Below, in pieces: positions 34,627 to 46,529 of a stretch of DNA of 64,000 nt (position 1 is the first letter of the stretch; each line of letters opens with the position of its first letter). Made by a program: the position numbers and the translations under genes. This DNA is from Calonectria ilicicola (Eukaryota; Ascomycota; Sordariomycetes; Hypocreales; Nectriaceae): positions 1,116,001 to 1,180,000 of the forward strand of contig CP085835.1 in the NCBI GenBank assembly GCA_020809705.1, read 5' to 3'. The notes beneath the pieces were generated by a model. It made no database searches. It had not been told where the DNA came from and saw only the letters and a list, made by a program, of their open reading frames with translations.

Positions 34627-36160
34627 TTATCGACGCCGCCTCCATGTTTCATTGAGAAGTGCATCTAATGCTCGCTGGTCTCCGGCCTCGGTCACTTCGT
34701 GGCGATTCAGCTCTCTTTCTGTTGATGTGGCATCACCATCCCCCTTTCCAAACTCACTAGGTCGATCCAATAATGAAACAACATGTTTAATATCAGGAAA
34801 GTAGTTTTCAAAGCTCAGGCAACCGTGGTCATCTGCCTCCTCCCAGGGTCTTGGACATCCGACATCAAACGCTATGTACCTCTTGGGAGAGAGCGCAGAT
34901 GATAAGGATCCTTCGTAATTAAAATTGTTCGAAATAGTTGGGTGTTTCTCCACGTGAAATTGAAAATCGGTGAGATGAGGGAGTTTGTTCCGTATCTTGT
35001 TGAAGAAAAGCTCCCATGTTCCAGGATAATAGCAAGCGACAAGGGCGCCATCATTTATATCAAATGAACCTCTCCCAACAAGTCTCTGCCAATCGTGTGT
35101 TGGCAAATTCCACAATGCCATAGAGTGTCGATAGAAGGCGATATAGGAAACAATATGGCAGTAGTCTAATCTCAAAGATTTGAGCGAAGGCTGAGCCAGA
35201 ACCCAATCCAAGTGGTCATGATGGGAAATGGTGTAAGCACCCAGGTTGAGTGTCTTGAGATGTGGAAATACAAGCCCTTTTCCGTCAAAGATTCCTGGAA
35301 TCGTCCCCCAATTTTCCCGGAAATACAAAGTCAGTGTGGTCAGCTGGTGCGCCAAAGGAGTAAGCCAATGCCTGTGCATGTAAGGCTCAAATTCCCTGCG
35401 CTCGATGGTAAAAGCATCATGTTCCGGGCATTGCTCATGGCGCTCTACTGCAACCTACAAATGAAGCTGATTTATGTCCTTGGTGACTGACTTGAAGAGC
35501 TCGGAGGATGTGAAGTCCGTCAAGCGAACATTTTGTAAGTTCTCAAGTCGAAGTGAGCGGATCCCTTGATTGATAGACTGACTGGAACAGAACTTGATGG
35601 CTTTAAATATAGCCTTTAAGGTTTGTTCACGGTATAAAACCGACTCTGAAATGTAAAATTCCGATTGGATAAGCACATTACCATGCTCATCATAGCATGG
35701 GCCTTCACAATTTGAAGAAAAGCGTACCCAAATCTCACCAAGCCGTGAAATATCCCCCAGTCGAGACATAGCATGTGAGATTGCAGGCAGTTGGCAGGAT
35801 TTCCATGTGGAAAAGTCATTCCAGGTGCTCAGACGTGCTGCAAATGGCAACACGCCTGGCAACAGATGTAACCATTCTGCTATCCAACATCTCAGTCCAA
35901 GAATTTAAGCCTTTGAAAGAAGGAACAAGATTTATGGTATGAAAGGCGTCTTTTATCATCAATCTGTTCCATACACGACATACGAGACGCGCATTGAGCA
36001 ACTGAGACGGGCGATCCCATAGCTCTGGGTTCCAATCAACATCTTGAACTTCTGGACAGAGAAAACTCAGGATATTTTCCGGCAGCTCCGTGGGCAGGTA
36101 GTTGATGTGCATGTTGAGCATTGGTGACTTATTGGGATGAGGGAATGCAAAGAAATGCAC
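34627..36160 (-). pseudogene. F-box protein gene with a frameshift
   Basis: The minus-strand frame from 36160 starts with an F-box (INYLPTELPENILSFLCPEV ... LLNARLVCRVWNRLM). It then runs into a stop at 35816, just where a second frame continues the same kind of protein (WNDFSTWKSCQLPAISHAMS). No intron with usable phase and length joins them, so a 1-nt frameshift near 35820 is the simplest reading. The second frame ends at a TAG at 35455-35457; the third block (EFEPYMHRHWLTPLAHQLTT, then leucine-rich-like VFPHLKTLNLGAYTIS) can be reached either by reading through that TAG or by a 63-nt intron (GTAGGT ... GCGCAG) that removes it. F-box proteins recruit substrates to SCF ubiquitin ligases. A sequencing error at 35820 would rescue it. 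Confidence 0.7.
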
Positions 36161-37686
36161 TGGCAGTCAGCGTTGATTTAAGTGGTAGGCAAGGCCCGGT
36201 TTTGACATCCAGAGTTGGAGCAACGAACGATGGACTCTCATGGCCGGGCGCCTAGACTGCCGTTCACAGATCCGATTTCGCCCAACGTGACGAATCCCTC
36301 GAATGTTGTGTTGGTTGAAATAGCATTTAGCCGCCGAACTCCGACGAGGATTGCGATGACGTTCCGAGGTCTATCGATGAGAATGGGCGTTGCTCATACA
36401 GTGAATACAATCATATCAACGTCTCGGAAAAATCACATCAAGTGTCATAAAAATTATTTAATTACATTTTATTAAAGAGACCGACCATGAAAGACAAGCA
36501 AATACATTCCGACACCTATCACTAAGGGTCTACTATTCTTTGTTGGTCTCCACTGTGACAGTCCAGTGGCTTAGCGAATAAGGTCATTTTCCCTTTGTCG
36601 TTGGTGATGCCCAAATTCGCTAAATTCAATCAAGAGTGACTCGTGGTTCGCGTAGCCAACTGCCCAGAAATGTTGGTTCAGCCGATTTTTCCAACTAAGT
36701 GCATCTGATAATCACGACATGTAGAAATGGAAGAATGAAAAGAGTGCTTAGTCATCACATGCGTCAGCCAATCCGATGCATGAAAAGCTCTAGCTACCCT
36801 ACATACCCTTGGTACAATGTGCGACGGAGTGAATATGTACTACATGCAATTTGGAAACTTGGAAAAATAGGCTTGTTGGGTTCATGTTTCTTTTTATTAG
36901 CTTCTTATGTTAAATTTTATGTCTATTATGTTAGTTGTAGGAGGTGCATGGTCTATAAACCAAATTCAATACTGGCCAAAACCTACTCAACTCTAAAAAT
37001 ATGCTTCAGAAATTAAGTACGCGTTACGATTCCATATTGTATTTACTTTAGGTACCCGTTTTTGAACGGTATTATACGCCCTCTAACTCTATTACATCTC
37101 TAATCATGTATCCCATGGAGAAGACTACTTAAGTAGGGATCTCAGTGCTAGAAGAACAAGCACAAGAAGGCAACACCGAAATCACATTTAAATACGTCAT
37201 TATGAATTGTGAGTAATGGCATAATGTTCGCCATACCGAATTAATTATACGAGGCCTTTCTTTGTGCAGCATGCTATATACCAATGGTAATATTTTCGCT
37301 TCCAAATGCCCCATCACATCTACTCGAGTTAGTGCACAGCAACGGCCAGCCCGAATGTAAAATTTCGCGAGCCCAAAATCTGCTGACCTTAATTTCCAGG
37401 AATAATCAACCACCAACGCTTGTCTACAAAGGGGTTAGCTTTGACGCGTCCGGCTCAAGAATGTGGAGATTGGTCGAACGTGCCCTGCTGACATCACGCA
37501 GTGCGGGGCTCGATGCCAGGGATAAGGTGGTCATCATGATCTAGAGCTGTGATTTTAAAGACGATCCCATTCCTTTCTGCTCACCAGCGTGATACTGCAT
37601 CCAACCGGGAATCGATATTCCTTTTCTGGATTTCGACAAGAGTGATAGCTTGAAGCTTATCGAACCAACACCACCATCTATACGTC
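36161..37686. other. AT-rich gene-free stretch
   Basis: About 1.5 kb, very AT-rich at 36860-37100. Only short frames without family character, including one at 37284-37544. Confidence 0.5.
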
Positions 37687-38410
37687 ATGCAGGGCTTTTG
37701 GGACGGCGGACAGTCGGTGAGTCAATGTCACGCGACACCCACCACGAGAAAAAGAGCATCTTGGCTAATGGACTTTCCCACAGAATAGCATCCGTCGCAG
37801 TCAGAGCACCCGTAGCATTGCTGGGCCGCTGATCGATGGAGCACGCAACCGTCCCGACCATGGAGGACCTCCTCAACCCCGTTCGGGACCGGCACTTCGC
37901 AATCCTAGACACTCTCTTCCACCGCCTCCACCGATGCCCCCACAGTCCCATGGATATCATGGCTATCAAGGGCATCATGGAAATCGTCATAGCCACTACC
38001 AAGGACCTTCATTCCTACCTCAATCGGGACCTCAACCACCAAGATATTCCATGTACCCACCGCCACCGCCACCTCCACAGCTCCATGGACATCATGGACA
38101 CCATAGACCTCATGAGCACCGTGCACCTCAGCAGCGTCGGGGACCTGCCCCTCTTCTAGGATTCGAGTTTCAAGGATCACGTCCACCTCCTATCGACCTC
38201 CCCATCCCGGAACTGCCGCATCGCCATGACAATAGTGGTCCTCCCCAGCAGATGAGCCCTGGGGGATTTGGACAATACGGGAATTACCAGAGCAGCCCCG
38301 GTGGGTTCGGGAATCAAGGCGCCCAAGGCGGAGGCCTTGTGCAATTTGCACGCCACAATGCTCATGATGGAGATATGGGCCATCACGGTGGCCAAGGATC
38401 CAGATGGTGA
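37687..38410 (+). CDS. Pro/His/Gly-rich low-complexity protein
   Basis: Two exons, 37687-37716 and 37784-38410, give 218 aa; the intron has GTGAGT and CCCACAG ends. After MQGFWDGGQSNSIRRSQSTR the protein is Pro- and His-rich (SLPPPPPMPPQSHGYHGYQG; YPPPPPPPQLHGHHGHHRPH) and then Gly/Gln-rich. No folded domain is visible. The protein is probably disordered; a scaffold or RNA-binding partner role is conceivable but not shown. The first exon is short and could be replaced by another upstream start. Confidence 0.6.
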
Positions 38411-39310
38411 TACACACTTGTGGGTGAGTTGGGATGGTTTGTGAGGCGTAAGGCGTTTTCATGACAGAATTAAGATACGAGGCAACGATTTTAGGACATG
38501 TCATGAACATCGTATTTGTTAATACCAAACCTAATGATCTCGATGGATTCTTTTTTATGGGTAGCAATTTAGTTTTACCGAAATGTTAATGCAAACGGTC
38601 GTATTCTTCAAGAACATCTCGGGTTTCCTTAGAACAACATGATATATCATCAACTATCATCATGTCGGCTCCAAGTTGTCGGGGCAGCCAATATTTACAT
38701 TGCAGCGGTTTGCATGACAAAGCGAAATTATAAGCGATGGTTAGTGGTGGGAAAATTGCAGCTATATCCTGGCACCTTAGAGTTTGATTAGTCACCATGT
38801 TGATTGGACCAAAAACAAAAGGACAGAGGAGGTGGAGTTCTCGCTTAGCAATTTTGTCGTGGGGGAAGCGATGCGACCATGTCTACAGACGTCCTTATCA
38901 AGGATAATGTCTCATATCCCTACAGTGTCAATTTTCCCCTGGATTAACATGTATTTGCTCGAGGTCACGTGGATCAATACAGAGAAATTTCTTCCGAAGA
39001 ACATCCCACGCTCGTATTACCACCAGTGGCGCTTCAGCTGCGACTTTCGTATAGCCCTATGCATATTGTCACACCATCTACATTAGGCCAGCCCAAATTC
39101 ATTTACTTTATTTTTGGTATTAATGGCGAATTGAATCGATTTGAGCCTCCAGAAACCTAATGGACTCTAGATAGCCGCTACAACAGAAAAGTCGCGCATA
39201 GATCAACCAATGGGTTGTTCATTTATCCAATAGAGAGGTAGAGAAACCACTTGTTTTGTATACAAAATTGTGCAATAATTTCTAACTAGCATAGGCAAAT
39301 TAATCTGGCC
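38411..39310. other. Gene-free stretch
   Basis: No supported gene; short frames in both directions without family character. Confidence 0.5.
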
Positions 39311-39946
39311 ATGCGGTCACGGTGTTATCAATCATTGACGGCCCCCATTCCCGCCAATGTCCCTCCCCACTACGTCTTGGAGCTTATACAGACCTTTACG
39401 CCAACAATAAGACATATGCCAGGCGTCACTAGCTTCAAGGAAGTACCCGCCGAGCCCGCTATGACATCTGACGACCCTTATTTTGGGCCGTGGGATGAGA
39501 CAGTGCGCGCATACCAGATCCGCGCGTCAATATATATGCTCCCCGGTCTGACCAAGACCCACCAATGGCCCGCCGTCTTCCAAAAGACGCCAAATGGCAT
39601 GCGAAATCGTGGGAACACCCCCACGGGCATTATTACGTGGACAGAGTGGACAGTCCGCCCATGCCAAGGTGGTGTGCCCCACGGCTCCGGCATGTCCAAT
39701 AGTACCATGGCCTATCAATCCGAGCAGTGGGAGCTGCATGTTGATAATACTCTCGAAGCCAGCTCGCTTTTAATGCCGTTTGTGCAAAAATACTCTGATA
39801 GGTCTATGGGCCAGCTTTTTTATAAAGTAGCAGATGAAATAGTTGAACGCTACTCTCAATCACCTGGCATGGTATGTGTCGCTGCTGAGGGATAGATCAT
39901 TTACGCTGGTATCCAATGTATATAGGCACGGAATCTATTTGGGTAA
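39311..39946 (+). CDS. DUF7053-like uncharacterised fungal protein
   Basis: Exon 1 runs 39311-39871. A GTATGT donor and TATAG acceptor would join it to a 21-nt last exon (39926-39946), giving 193 aa; unspliced it would be 194 aa. The order of elements fits the DUF7053 family: an N-terminal TAPIPANVPPHYVLELIQTF, a strand IRASIYMLPG, a VFQKTPNGMRNRGNTPTGII strand pair, the Trp-rich strand TWTEWTVRP and a helix SLLMPFVQKYSDRSMGQLFY. That family is thought to adopt a lipid/START-like fold of unknown function. It lies next to the isocyanide cluster and points toward the NRPS-like gene; membership of the cluster is possible but unproven. Confidence 0.6.
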
Positions 39947-40234
39947 CGATAATCAGGGGCAAGAGGGGAGACGTGCGATCTGCAAATTAGATCAAGGCGA
40001 TTTCACGATTCAAGTGAGTCAAGAGCGCTTCTGAGTGAGCTCCTGGATACGCTGGATGAACCAGGCATCCATGCCAGATATGATATCCAATCTAATAAAG
40101 TACTCAGTTTCACTTTCGGCTTTAACCTGACTAGCATAGACAAAATTCACGAATCAAGAGTTCCGATAATCATCACATTGACATCTAATTCTGAGACTAT
40201 AAAGCATCTAGAGAAAACGCTCCTATGAGCCATT

Positions 40235-43200
40235 TTACCACATTCGGCCCTTGAAAGTGGCGTATTTGGCAAATTCCTCATCCGCCATCAACACCTTTTG
40301 TTCCTCAGGAGATGCGCCAAATCGGAGATCGACACCGCCGTCCTTTCGCATTGGGAGGATGGAGCAAATGCGTGTGGCTGCATTCAACTCATCTAGGAGC
40401 GGCGTCATCGCCTCGGGAGCTCCTCCGTCTTCGAAGAACTTGCCACCAAATGACAATGCGCTCATCTGTAGCAGCATCAAGTTGCTGATCATCACGTCTA
40501 GTCCGTCAAGTCGCATGAAAGCAAACTTGAGATCGTTGTATTGTGATGCAGACCGTGTCAAAGTATATGCGTCTTGTACAAGGGAAGGCCTGATATGTGC
40601 AGCTTTCTCGCGAATGAGTAGTGCGATTTGACCAACACTTGTGTCTGGAAAACATAGAGCCTCGACGGGCATACTGGGTCTGTTAATAAGGACGACATTT
40701 CCAGTGTAAGTTTCTGGTAGGGAAGAAGAGAAGTAAGGTCGACCATCGACAGTCATCTCCAAGATGGATATTTCATCGGGTCCAATAGTTTTCCCATAAT
40801 GCTCCTTCTGCACACGAGATCTAGTCCTGATCATAGCTTGCCAATAAAAGGCTTGTATAACATCAGCTGATGTTACAGCATCTTTGCTGCCAATGTAAGC
40901 TTCCGCTTCTTCCATAAGCTGTTCGATCTTCTCGGCCGGAACATCAAAAGTGATTGTCTCATGATCATGATCTGGGTTCGTAGGAGGGGTTGCAACTGGC
41001 TTGATCTTGCTCCAAGGACTATCGAGGCTCTGCTCAACTTCTTCGGACGCTGGCAAGGCAATGTACGTCCATGTCTTGGGGTCGATTTCCTCAACTGGCC
41101 GCGAGTGCCCCTCTGTCTTCCATAGGAGGTAGGGAAGCATTCGATTGTCACTGTCGGGTTCTAGCCAACTGCATGTTGCCGTGGTGTCGCCAGCAACATA
41201 TTTGCAGCTTTCGGCCCACGCCCTAAGAACAGTGACCACACCTGTTCCATCAAAGCATGAATGGTGTAATCCAGCAACAAGCAGGCAGCCACCTTCAATA
41301 AAGTTGGCTTGTGATAGCATTACGTCGGCTGGGGCTTGAGGGAACCAAGGAACATTGATCAGAAGGCTATCCTTACAACCCAAGGAAGCAAATCCGCCTT
41401 CTCGTAGCTTATCGAAAGAAGGAAGGATGCTAGAGAGATCTTTAAAGATGAGTCGCCGGGGATCGAGTTCGGTCTCTTTTTGTGGTGGGCATGCAATACG
41501 GGTGTCACCGGGTTTATATCCCGGCTCATCCCTTGAGCAGTCAACCACAGTACCATTTAGACTCGGGAGGAGGCCGATCGTACGCAAGAGTCCACCTTGC
41601 AAGACAGAAAAGGCTTCGTTGAAACTAACGCCTTGTTTAAGGGGGATGTAAACCATCATTTTCAAGTAGATTCTTGGAATCATCTTGTCGAGCCCGCTCA
41701 GCCTGAACGACTGTTCCGTGCTGGACTGAGCCAATATCGATCTGATGCTGGACAAATTGTCACTGGCATTAAGACTTGTGTCGGTGGACTTCGAGTCGGT
41801 TACTAGCTTTGCAAGGAAGGCGGAAAATTTAGCTAGGGTGGGATTCGCGTATATGTGCCGAGGGCCAAGGTGTTGCTGCAAACCGAAAACAGCCTTCACG
41901 TCGCGGATAACCTTGAAAACGAGTAAAGAGTCGAGACCTAGGTCGAAAAAGTCTGTATCTGGAGCAGCATGCTGAAATCCGGACTTGATGGATGTGAGAA
42001 TATGGCGGAGAGCATTTTGAATTGACTCAATTGAGGACGTGTCAACTTGTAACAACGCAAGTTCTGGGTTGATATTGAGTTCTTGTGACTCATAGAAGCG
42101 ATCAATATAGTCGTTGTACAATTCCAACGTGGCTTGCCTCTTAATTGTTCTCTTGTCTGTACGAATGAAGGGCTGATTGGGATCTGAAAACAAAATGTAA
42201 TCCTTATGCAGTTGTCCTCTGTGTAGGGATGTGGCGGTTGCCTTTTCGACTGTTTTCCAGATGCTGTCCACAAGCCTATCATCTTTTAATGATGGATCCT
42301 CTAACTCAATGAGTAGAGCAGCCTGAGACTTTCCTGATCCCACAACGAGACAACCGCTTACTGCAGGATGTGTGGAAACAAAGGATTCTGTATGAAGGGG
42401 TGAGATTTTGTACCCATTGGAGAGGACGACTATATCGTCACTTCTACCCTTGTAGGCCCAGTGATCCGGCTTAACTGGATGCTTTACATATAAATCCTTG
42501 AAGTTGTATTCCTCTAGGTCGGGAAAAGTGGTAAAGATACCCTGGAAAAGCGGCCAATGCTCGTTGCGACGTACCCAGTGTTCATACACGCCTGAACCTG
42601 GTTCTACCTCCCTGAACTCGAAGCCTGAGTAAGGGTGGAAAGCAAAGTTGAGCCAATCTTCTCTCTTGACCCAGAGGTTTCCAATAAAGAGGCCCTCTGT
42701 TGTGCCCGTCAGGTTAAGCACTCGGACAACTTCGTTGACTTTTGAGGCACTGATGGGACTCGTCGGACCGCCTGACGCACAGATAAACTTGGAGTACCTA
42801 AATTTGGCCAAGATATCTGGAGTCTCGCCTAGTTCATCGACCAGCGATGGAACCATACTCCAAATATCAATCTGACCGTAATCGGCGAGAGATCCAATTA
42901 GATCCATATTAGGTATAACACCCACTGGCCCGAGGACACAGGGCATTGCAAAGAGTGATGGAATGATGATATCCATGATGATGCCAGCACCATGACTCAT
43001 AGGAAATGACGAGTATATTGTATCGCCTTCACTCCAATCTGATGTCCACGGCGCCATTCCATAATCGCCCTTCGTTGGCGGAAGTAGCCGCACGGCATCC
43101 ATGGTGCCTATCAAGCCATGTGACCAAATAGTAGGCTTGGGTAAGCCTGTGGACCCAGAGGTGTGCAAGATGCAGAATGGGTCTTGAGCAGCCTCCTCAA

Positions 43201-43826
43201 AGGTTTTGGTGTATGGGTAATGCTCAACTGCTTCGACATCAAACAATTCATGGAGCTCTGGCATGTCCAAAATTTTCATCGGACGCTGCTGTAGAAACTC
43301 CTCTACATTGGCATGATATGGCTGTTCGCGTGGATGAACCCAAATGCTACAGTTAGCTGCCTCTAGTACTGCCAAAGCACCTTCAGTGCTGTTTTTAGGG
43401 GAAAGGAAGAGTGCCTGGGTAGAGTTAGCGCTGCTACGGGTTTGGGAGGAGGTGCTTGGCATACAGCGTAGCCAGCCTTGACGGCCGCAAAGGTTAATAA
43501 AATATGGCGAAGGTCGTCTGGGAAGATCGGGAGTTAGATAAATATATTACACCATTCAAAGTGCTTTGAAGCATCAAAATTCTTGACTTACGAGGCCCAA
43601 TATAGCCAATTGGCGGGCATGATGTACCTGGCCCAACTGCATTGTGTATCCACCATGCGGTTTTGTCTATGGCTTTGGCGAAGGTACGAGCAGACACACG
43701 TTCTAGCCCCTGAGAAATATCGGCGGACTTGGCAACGGAGTATACGATACGATCTGGGTCGGCCGCAGCCAAGCTGTCAAGGATCTGAGGGATCAACCTT
43801 CTACCGTACTCAGCTTTGGTCGCCAT
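40235..43826 (-). CDS. NRPS-like enzyme: adenylation-thiolation-transferase (A-T-HxxxD)
   Basis: Three exons on the minus strand, 43826-43592, 43517-43465 and 43414-40235, give 1155 aa in phase. Adenylation domain (about 10-540): LHTSGSTGLPKP (about 180), NLTGTTEGLF, KGRSDDIVVLSNGYKISPL, and PFIRTDKRTIKRQ with the A10 lysine (about 512). Thiolation domain: DTDFFDLGLDSLLVFKV, with the phosphopantetheine serine near 591. C-terminal part (about 690-1155): a BAHD/condensation-like transferase with HHSCFDG (HHxxxDG, about 811) and ALSFGGKF at the place of the DFGWG motif. There is no reductase, thioesterase or true condensation module. The start codon is 1.17 kb from that of the divergent isocyanide synthase. 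This A-T-transferase order equals the back half of Aspergillus fumigatus CrmA, so it likely activates the isocyanide acid and transfers it to an alcohol or amine acceptor. The substrate is not known. Confidence 0.92.
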
Positions 43827-44554
43827 GGCTGTTGCAGTTACAATGTGATTGAATAAATGTCAAAGTGTGATAACGTATTCACATCCAAACCATTGGTTCT
43901 TTGGCCAAATAATAAACAACCAACAGACAAAACAACGGTTATATGGCTACCCATGTCTTGATGTCACGAGATTACGAAGGTATGTCTGCAAGTGGACCCG
44001 GGCCGGGCCCTTTTGGGTTCTCCGAATCGAAGCAAACCTTTGTCGGGATACCAAAAAATTTAGTTCAAACCTACGCATCACGGCACTTACTATACCGAAA
44101 TTGGACCCGCTTTCAAATGCCGTTTGGAACCCCTTTCGCTTTCGGGACAAAAAGAATAGCGATACGCAAGTGGGTCATGGCTACGAATTTTCGTATCTGT
44201 GGATGGATGGTACGACTTTTTTTGGACACTCGAAGCCACAGCCTTTTACTTGATCTATAGGGGATATAAAATACTGGTTTGCAATGATTGAATTTGTAAA
44301 TGCTATAATAGAGGGTCAATATGCAATCGAGATTCAAACTTTCATCACTTTGGCTGAGATAATACCTCAAGGGATTGCCACCGCAAAGACAACTGAAGGC
44401 AAGGATATAACGTACGATAAAGTTTCCATGTATTAAATTGAGCTTCGTGAAGCATGAGAATACAACCCCCTTATCAAATTGGGCTAGACTGGCTTATGTG
44501 GCAATCGGTACGGCACATTGGTTTGGGGAGAAACTTTCTGCATCCCATGTAAGT

Positions 44555-44582
44555 GGGATCAGCACCGTTTTCAGCTGATCCC
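44555..44582. promoter_or_regulatory. Inverted repeat GGGATCAGC-N10-GCTGATCCC
   Basis: Two exact 9-base arms separated by 10 bases, about 410 bp upstream of the ICS start and 730 bp upstream of the NRPS-like start. The spacing puts the arm centres about two helical turns apart, as for a dimeric regulator site. Confidence 0.5.
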
Positions 44583-44866
44583 TGCGCGGTGTCGGGTCCC
44601 AAACGGGAGGTCCGACTACCCCAGAATACTCCACAAAGCCTGGTCTAGATCATTGTGTCCCTCAATTGGGGCGCCGAGCGGCGTAGCTGCTAGTGCGCCT
44701 GGTGGAGGGAGGAGCTTCGCGGAGACGCGGTGCAAGGAGTATTATGAAACATCTCGCAGGGATTGCAGAATTCTCACTAAGGAACGGGTCTCGGGAAGCA
44801 ATTGCGAATCCGGATGGGACCTTCATCTTGTAGTGTTGGCTCGAGACAATCTCTTCCGCTTCTCTG

Positions 44867-44875
44867 TATATTTAA
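44867..44875 (+). promoter_or_regulatory. Probable TATA box of the isocyanide synthase gene
   Basis: TATATTTAA lies 121 bp before the ATG at 44996 and follows a CT-rich run (CTCTTCCGCTTCTC), a common core promoter arrangement in ascomycetes. Confidence 0.45.
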
Positions 44876-44995
44876 CGTGCCCAGCCATAAATCAATAGCC
44901 ATCCGAGCCTCTAAATTCTTCACCTTAGCAACCACTCGAAATTCGTAATAGTCTTTTTAGTGTCTGTTCTAGACCACTCATCCTTGTCTTTGACC

Positions 44996-46210
44996 ATGTC
45001 TGTCCAAGTCCTTCCTCAGGTACCTGTTGCCGTCTCCAACGACCCAACCTTGGGCGACGAAAATACGGCGCTGCAGATCCAAAACACCGCAGAGATCTCA
45101 TCAAAGATTCTTCGAATCGTTTACGAATATGCTTTGAACAAATTTGACGATTCCCAAGAACGACTCGCTGCTGGCGTCCCATCATTCCTCGCTGTCATTG
45201 ACAAGTTCGTCATGGAGGGTCGACAAGTGAAAATGTGCCTTCCGGCATTCCCCTTTAAATCAGCCAACAAGGTTTACAAGGTGTTTGGCGTTTTGCCTGA
45301 CAAGGCCGAAGAATTGGCTCTTGGCCGCCTGAACACTATGTGTACCCGCATCGGAGAAATATACGAACCCGGCGCTAAGCTCACTATTATCTCGGACGGT
45401 CTAGTCTATAACGGTAAGGATACCCATGGATGGTTATAGCACCTCTTGCTAATGGTTTACGTCACATTTGGTAGACTTGTTGACAATTCCCGACAAAGAT
45501 GTCTGGGCATATGGTCAAGCGGTCCGTGCCATGACTCTGGAGAAGGGCTTTACCCACATTGACTTCTCCAGACTTCAAGACTTGGTCAAATTCCCCCTTC
45601 CAGAGAAGCTCACAGAGATCACCTATGTCGCCAATGCAACCAATTTCCGGCGACACCTTCTTAACAAACATGGCATAGAGGACCTCGATATTGATTATGA
45701 GATTGCCAATAACACTGACACGCGAATGACATACTGTGGTTACAAACGATTCCTGGAGTCGGACCTGCAGCATGCTTTCCCAACAGGCAAGGGAAGGTCA
45801 AACAATAGCTACAAGAGCAATGTTAAGTTTTTGGCAAAGCAAATGCTTATCAGAGGCTACGTAAGTGGACTCCAATTCCCCTGAATGCTCTGACTGTGGA
45901 CGACGCTGACGTACGTATGCTCGAGCAGGCTTTTGCCGGGGCGGTCAAGGATACTTTTCCTGAGCACCTTCGCCTTTCCATCCATAAATCTACTGGGGAG
46001 CACAAGGTGTCCATGAGTCTTCTGAACACCAAGACTGGATTCACGACGCCATGGCACTGCAGTGTCGCCTTAATGGCGGATGGTGAGTGGCTTAGTGCAC
46101 CTATGGGGGATTTCAAGGACCACCCTAGGATGGAAATTGTCAATGAGGATGGCCGACCCAGCTATTTCAGAGAGAGAAAGATTGAATCCAGTGAAAACTC
46201 AACCGTGTGA
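44996..46210 (+). CDS. Isocyanide synthase, DIT1/PvcA family
   Basis: Three exons, 44996-45413, 45475-45860 and 45929-46210, give 361 aa. The family signature CLPAFPFKSANKVYKVFG, with PDKAEELALGRL after it, starts at about residue 80. GAKLTIISDGLVYNDLL spans the first splice junction, and FTHIDFSRLQDLV, KFLAKQMLIRGY and TTPWHCSVALMADGEW follow. PvcA/DIT1 enzymes convert the amino group of an amino acid to an isonitrile using ribulose 5-phosphate. The protein is ICS only: no dioxygenase, adenylation or transferase domain is fused. Those functions sit in the divergent NRPS-like gene. The substrate amino acid cannot be read from the sequence; valine is used by A. fumigatus CrmA and tyrosine by the xanthocillin enzyme XanB. 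The Zn2Cys6 gene downstream is convergent, 320 bp away. Confidence 0.93.
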
Positions 46211-46529
46211 TGAACTACAGGGACAACTGATATGTTTGGATTTTGAAGATGAGGCATTTCTTTTTGTATATACTTGCGTTGCATAGATCGATATCTGCTA
46301 GTGCCATGGTAAATAAGCATGCTTTTTTGTATTTCTACTCTATATGCGCTTTAAGAGCAATCTGATATGATGAAGTCTACCAAATTTAAGACTGTCTTTT
46401 GTCGGGGCATGAATCATCGAACGCAAATTAAAAACTCGTATTGCACTAGCTGTGTATTGACTGTAACTAAACATACTTTGGTCTTAATTTCGTTGGTATA
46501 AATCAATGCATACTATTCAATACAGATTA

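Larger units (their letters stand above)
43827..44995. promoter_or_regulatory. Bidirectional promoter of the ICS / NRPS-like pair
   Basis: 1.17 kb between divergent starts with no gene. It holds the 9-bp inverted repeat at 44555-44582, a CGG-N5-CCG element at 44604-44614 of the kind bound by Zn2Cys6 dimers, a TATAAAA at 44265-44271 and the TATATTTAA at 44867. The AflR-like regulator encoded at 46.5-47.7 kb is the obvious candidate binder. I found no exact Mac1-type copper element (TTTGCTCA). Confidence 0.6.

Noticed and set aside
36699..37016. 105-codon AT-rich frame with hydrophobic stretches
   Set aside because: Composition follows the very AT-rich background, there is no conserved motif and no splice partner.
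43827..44995. Mac1-type copper element (TTTGCTCA) in the isocyanide promoter
   Set aside because: Only a one-mismatch reverse match (GAAGCAAA near 44030) was seen, which is expected by chance in 1.2 kb.
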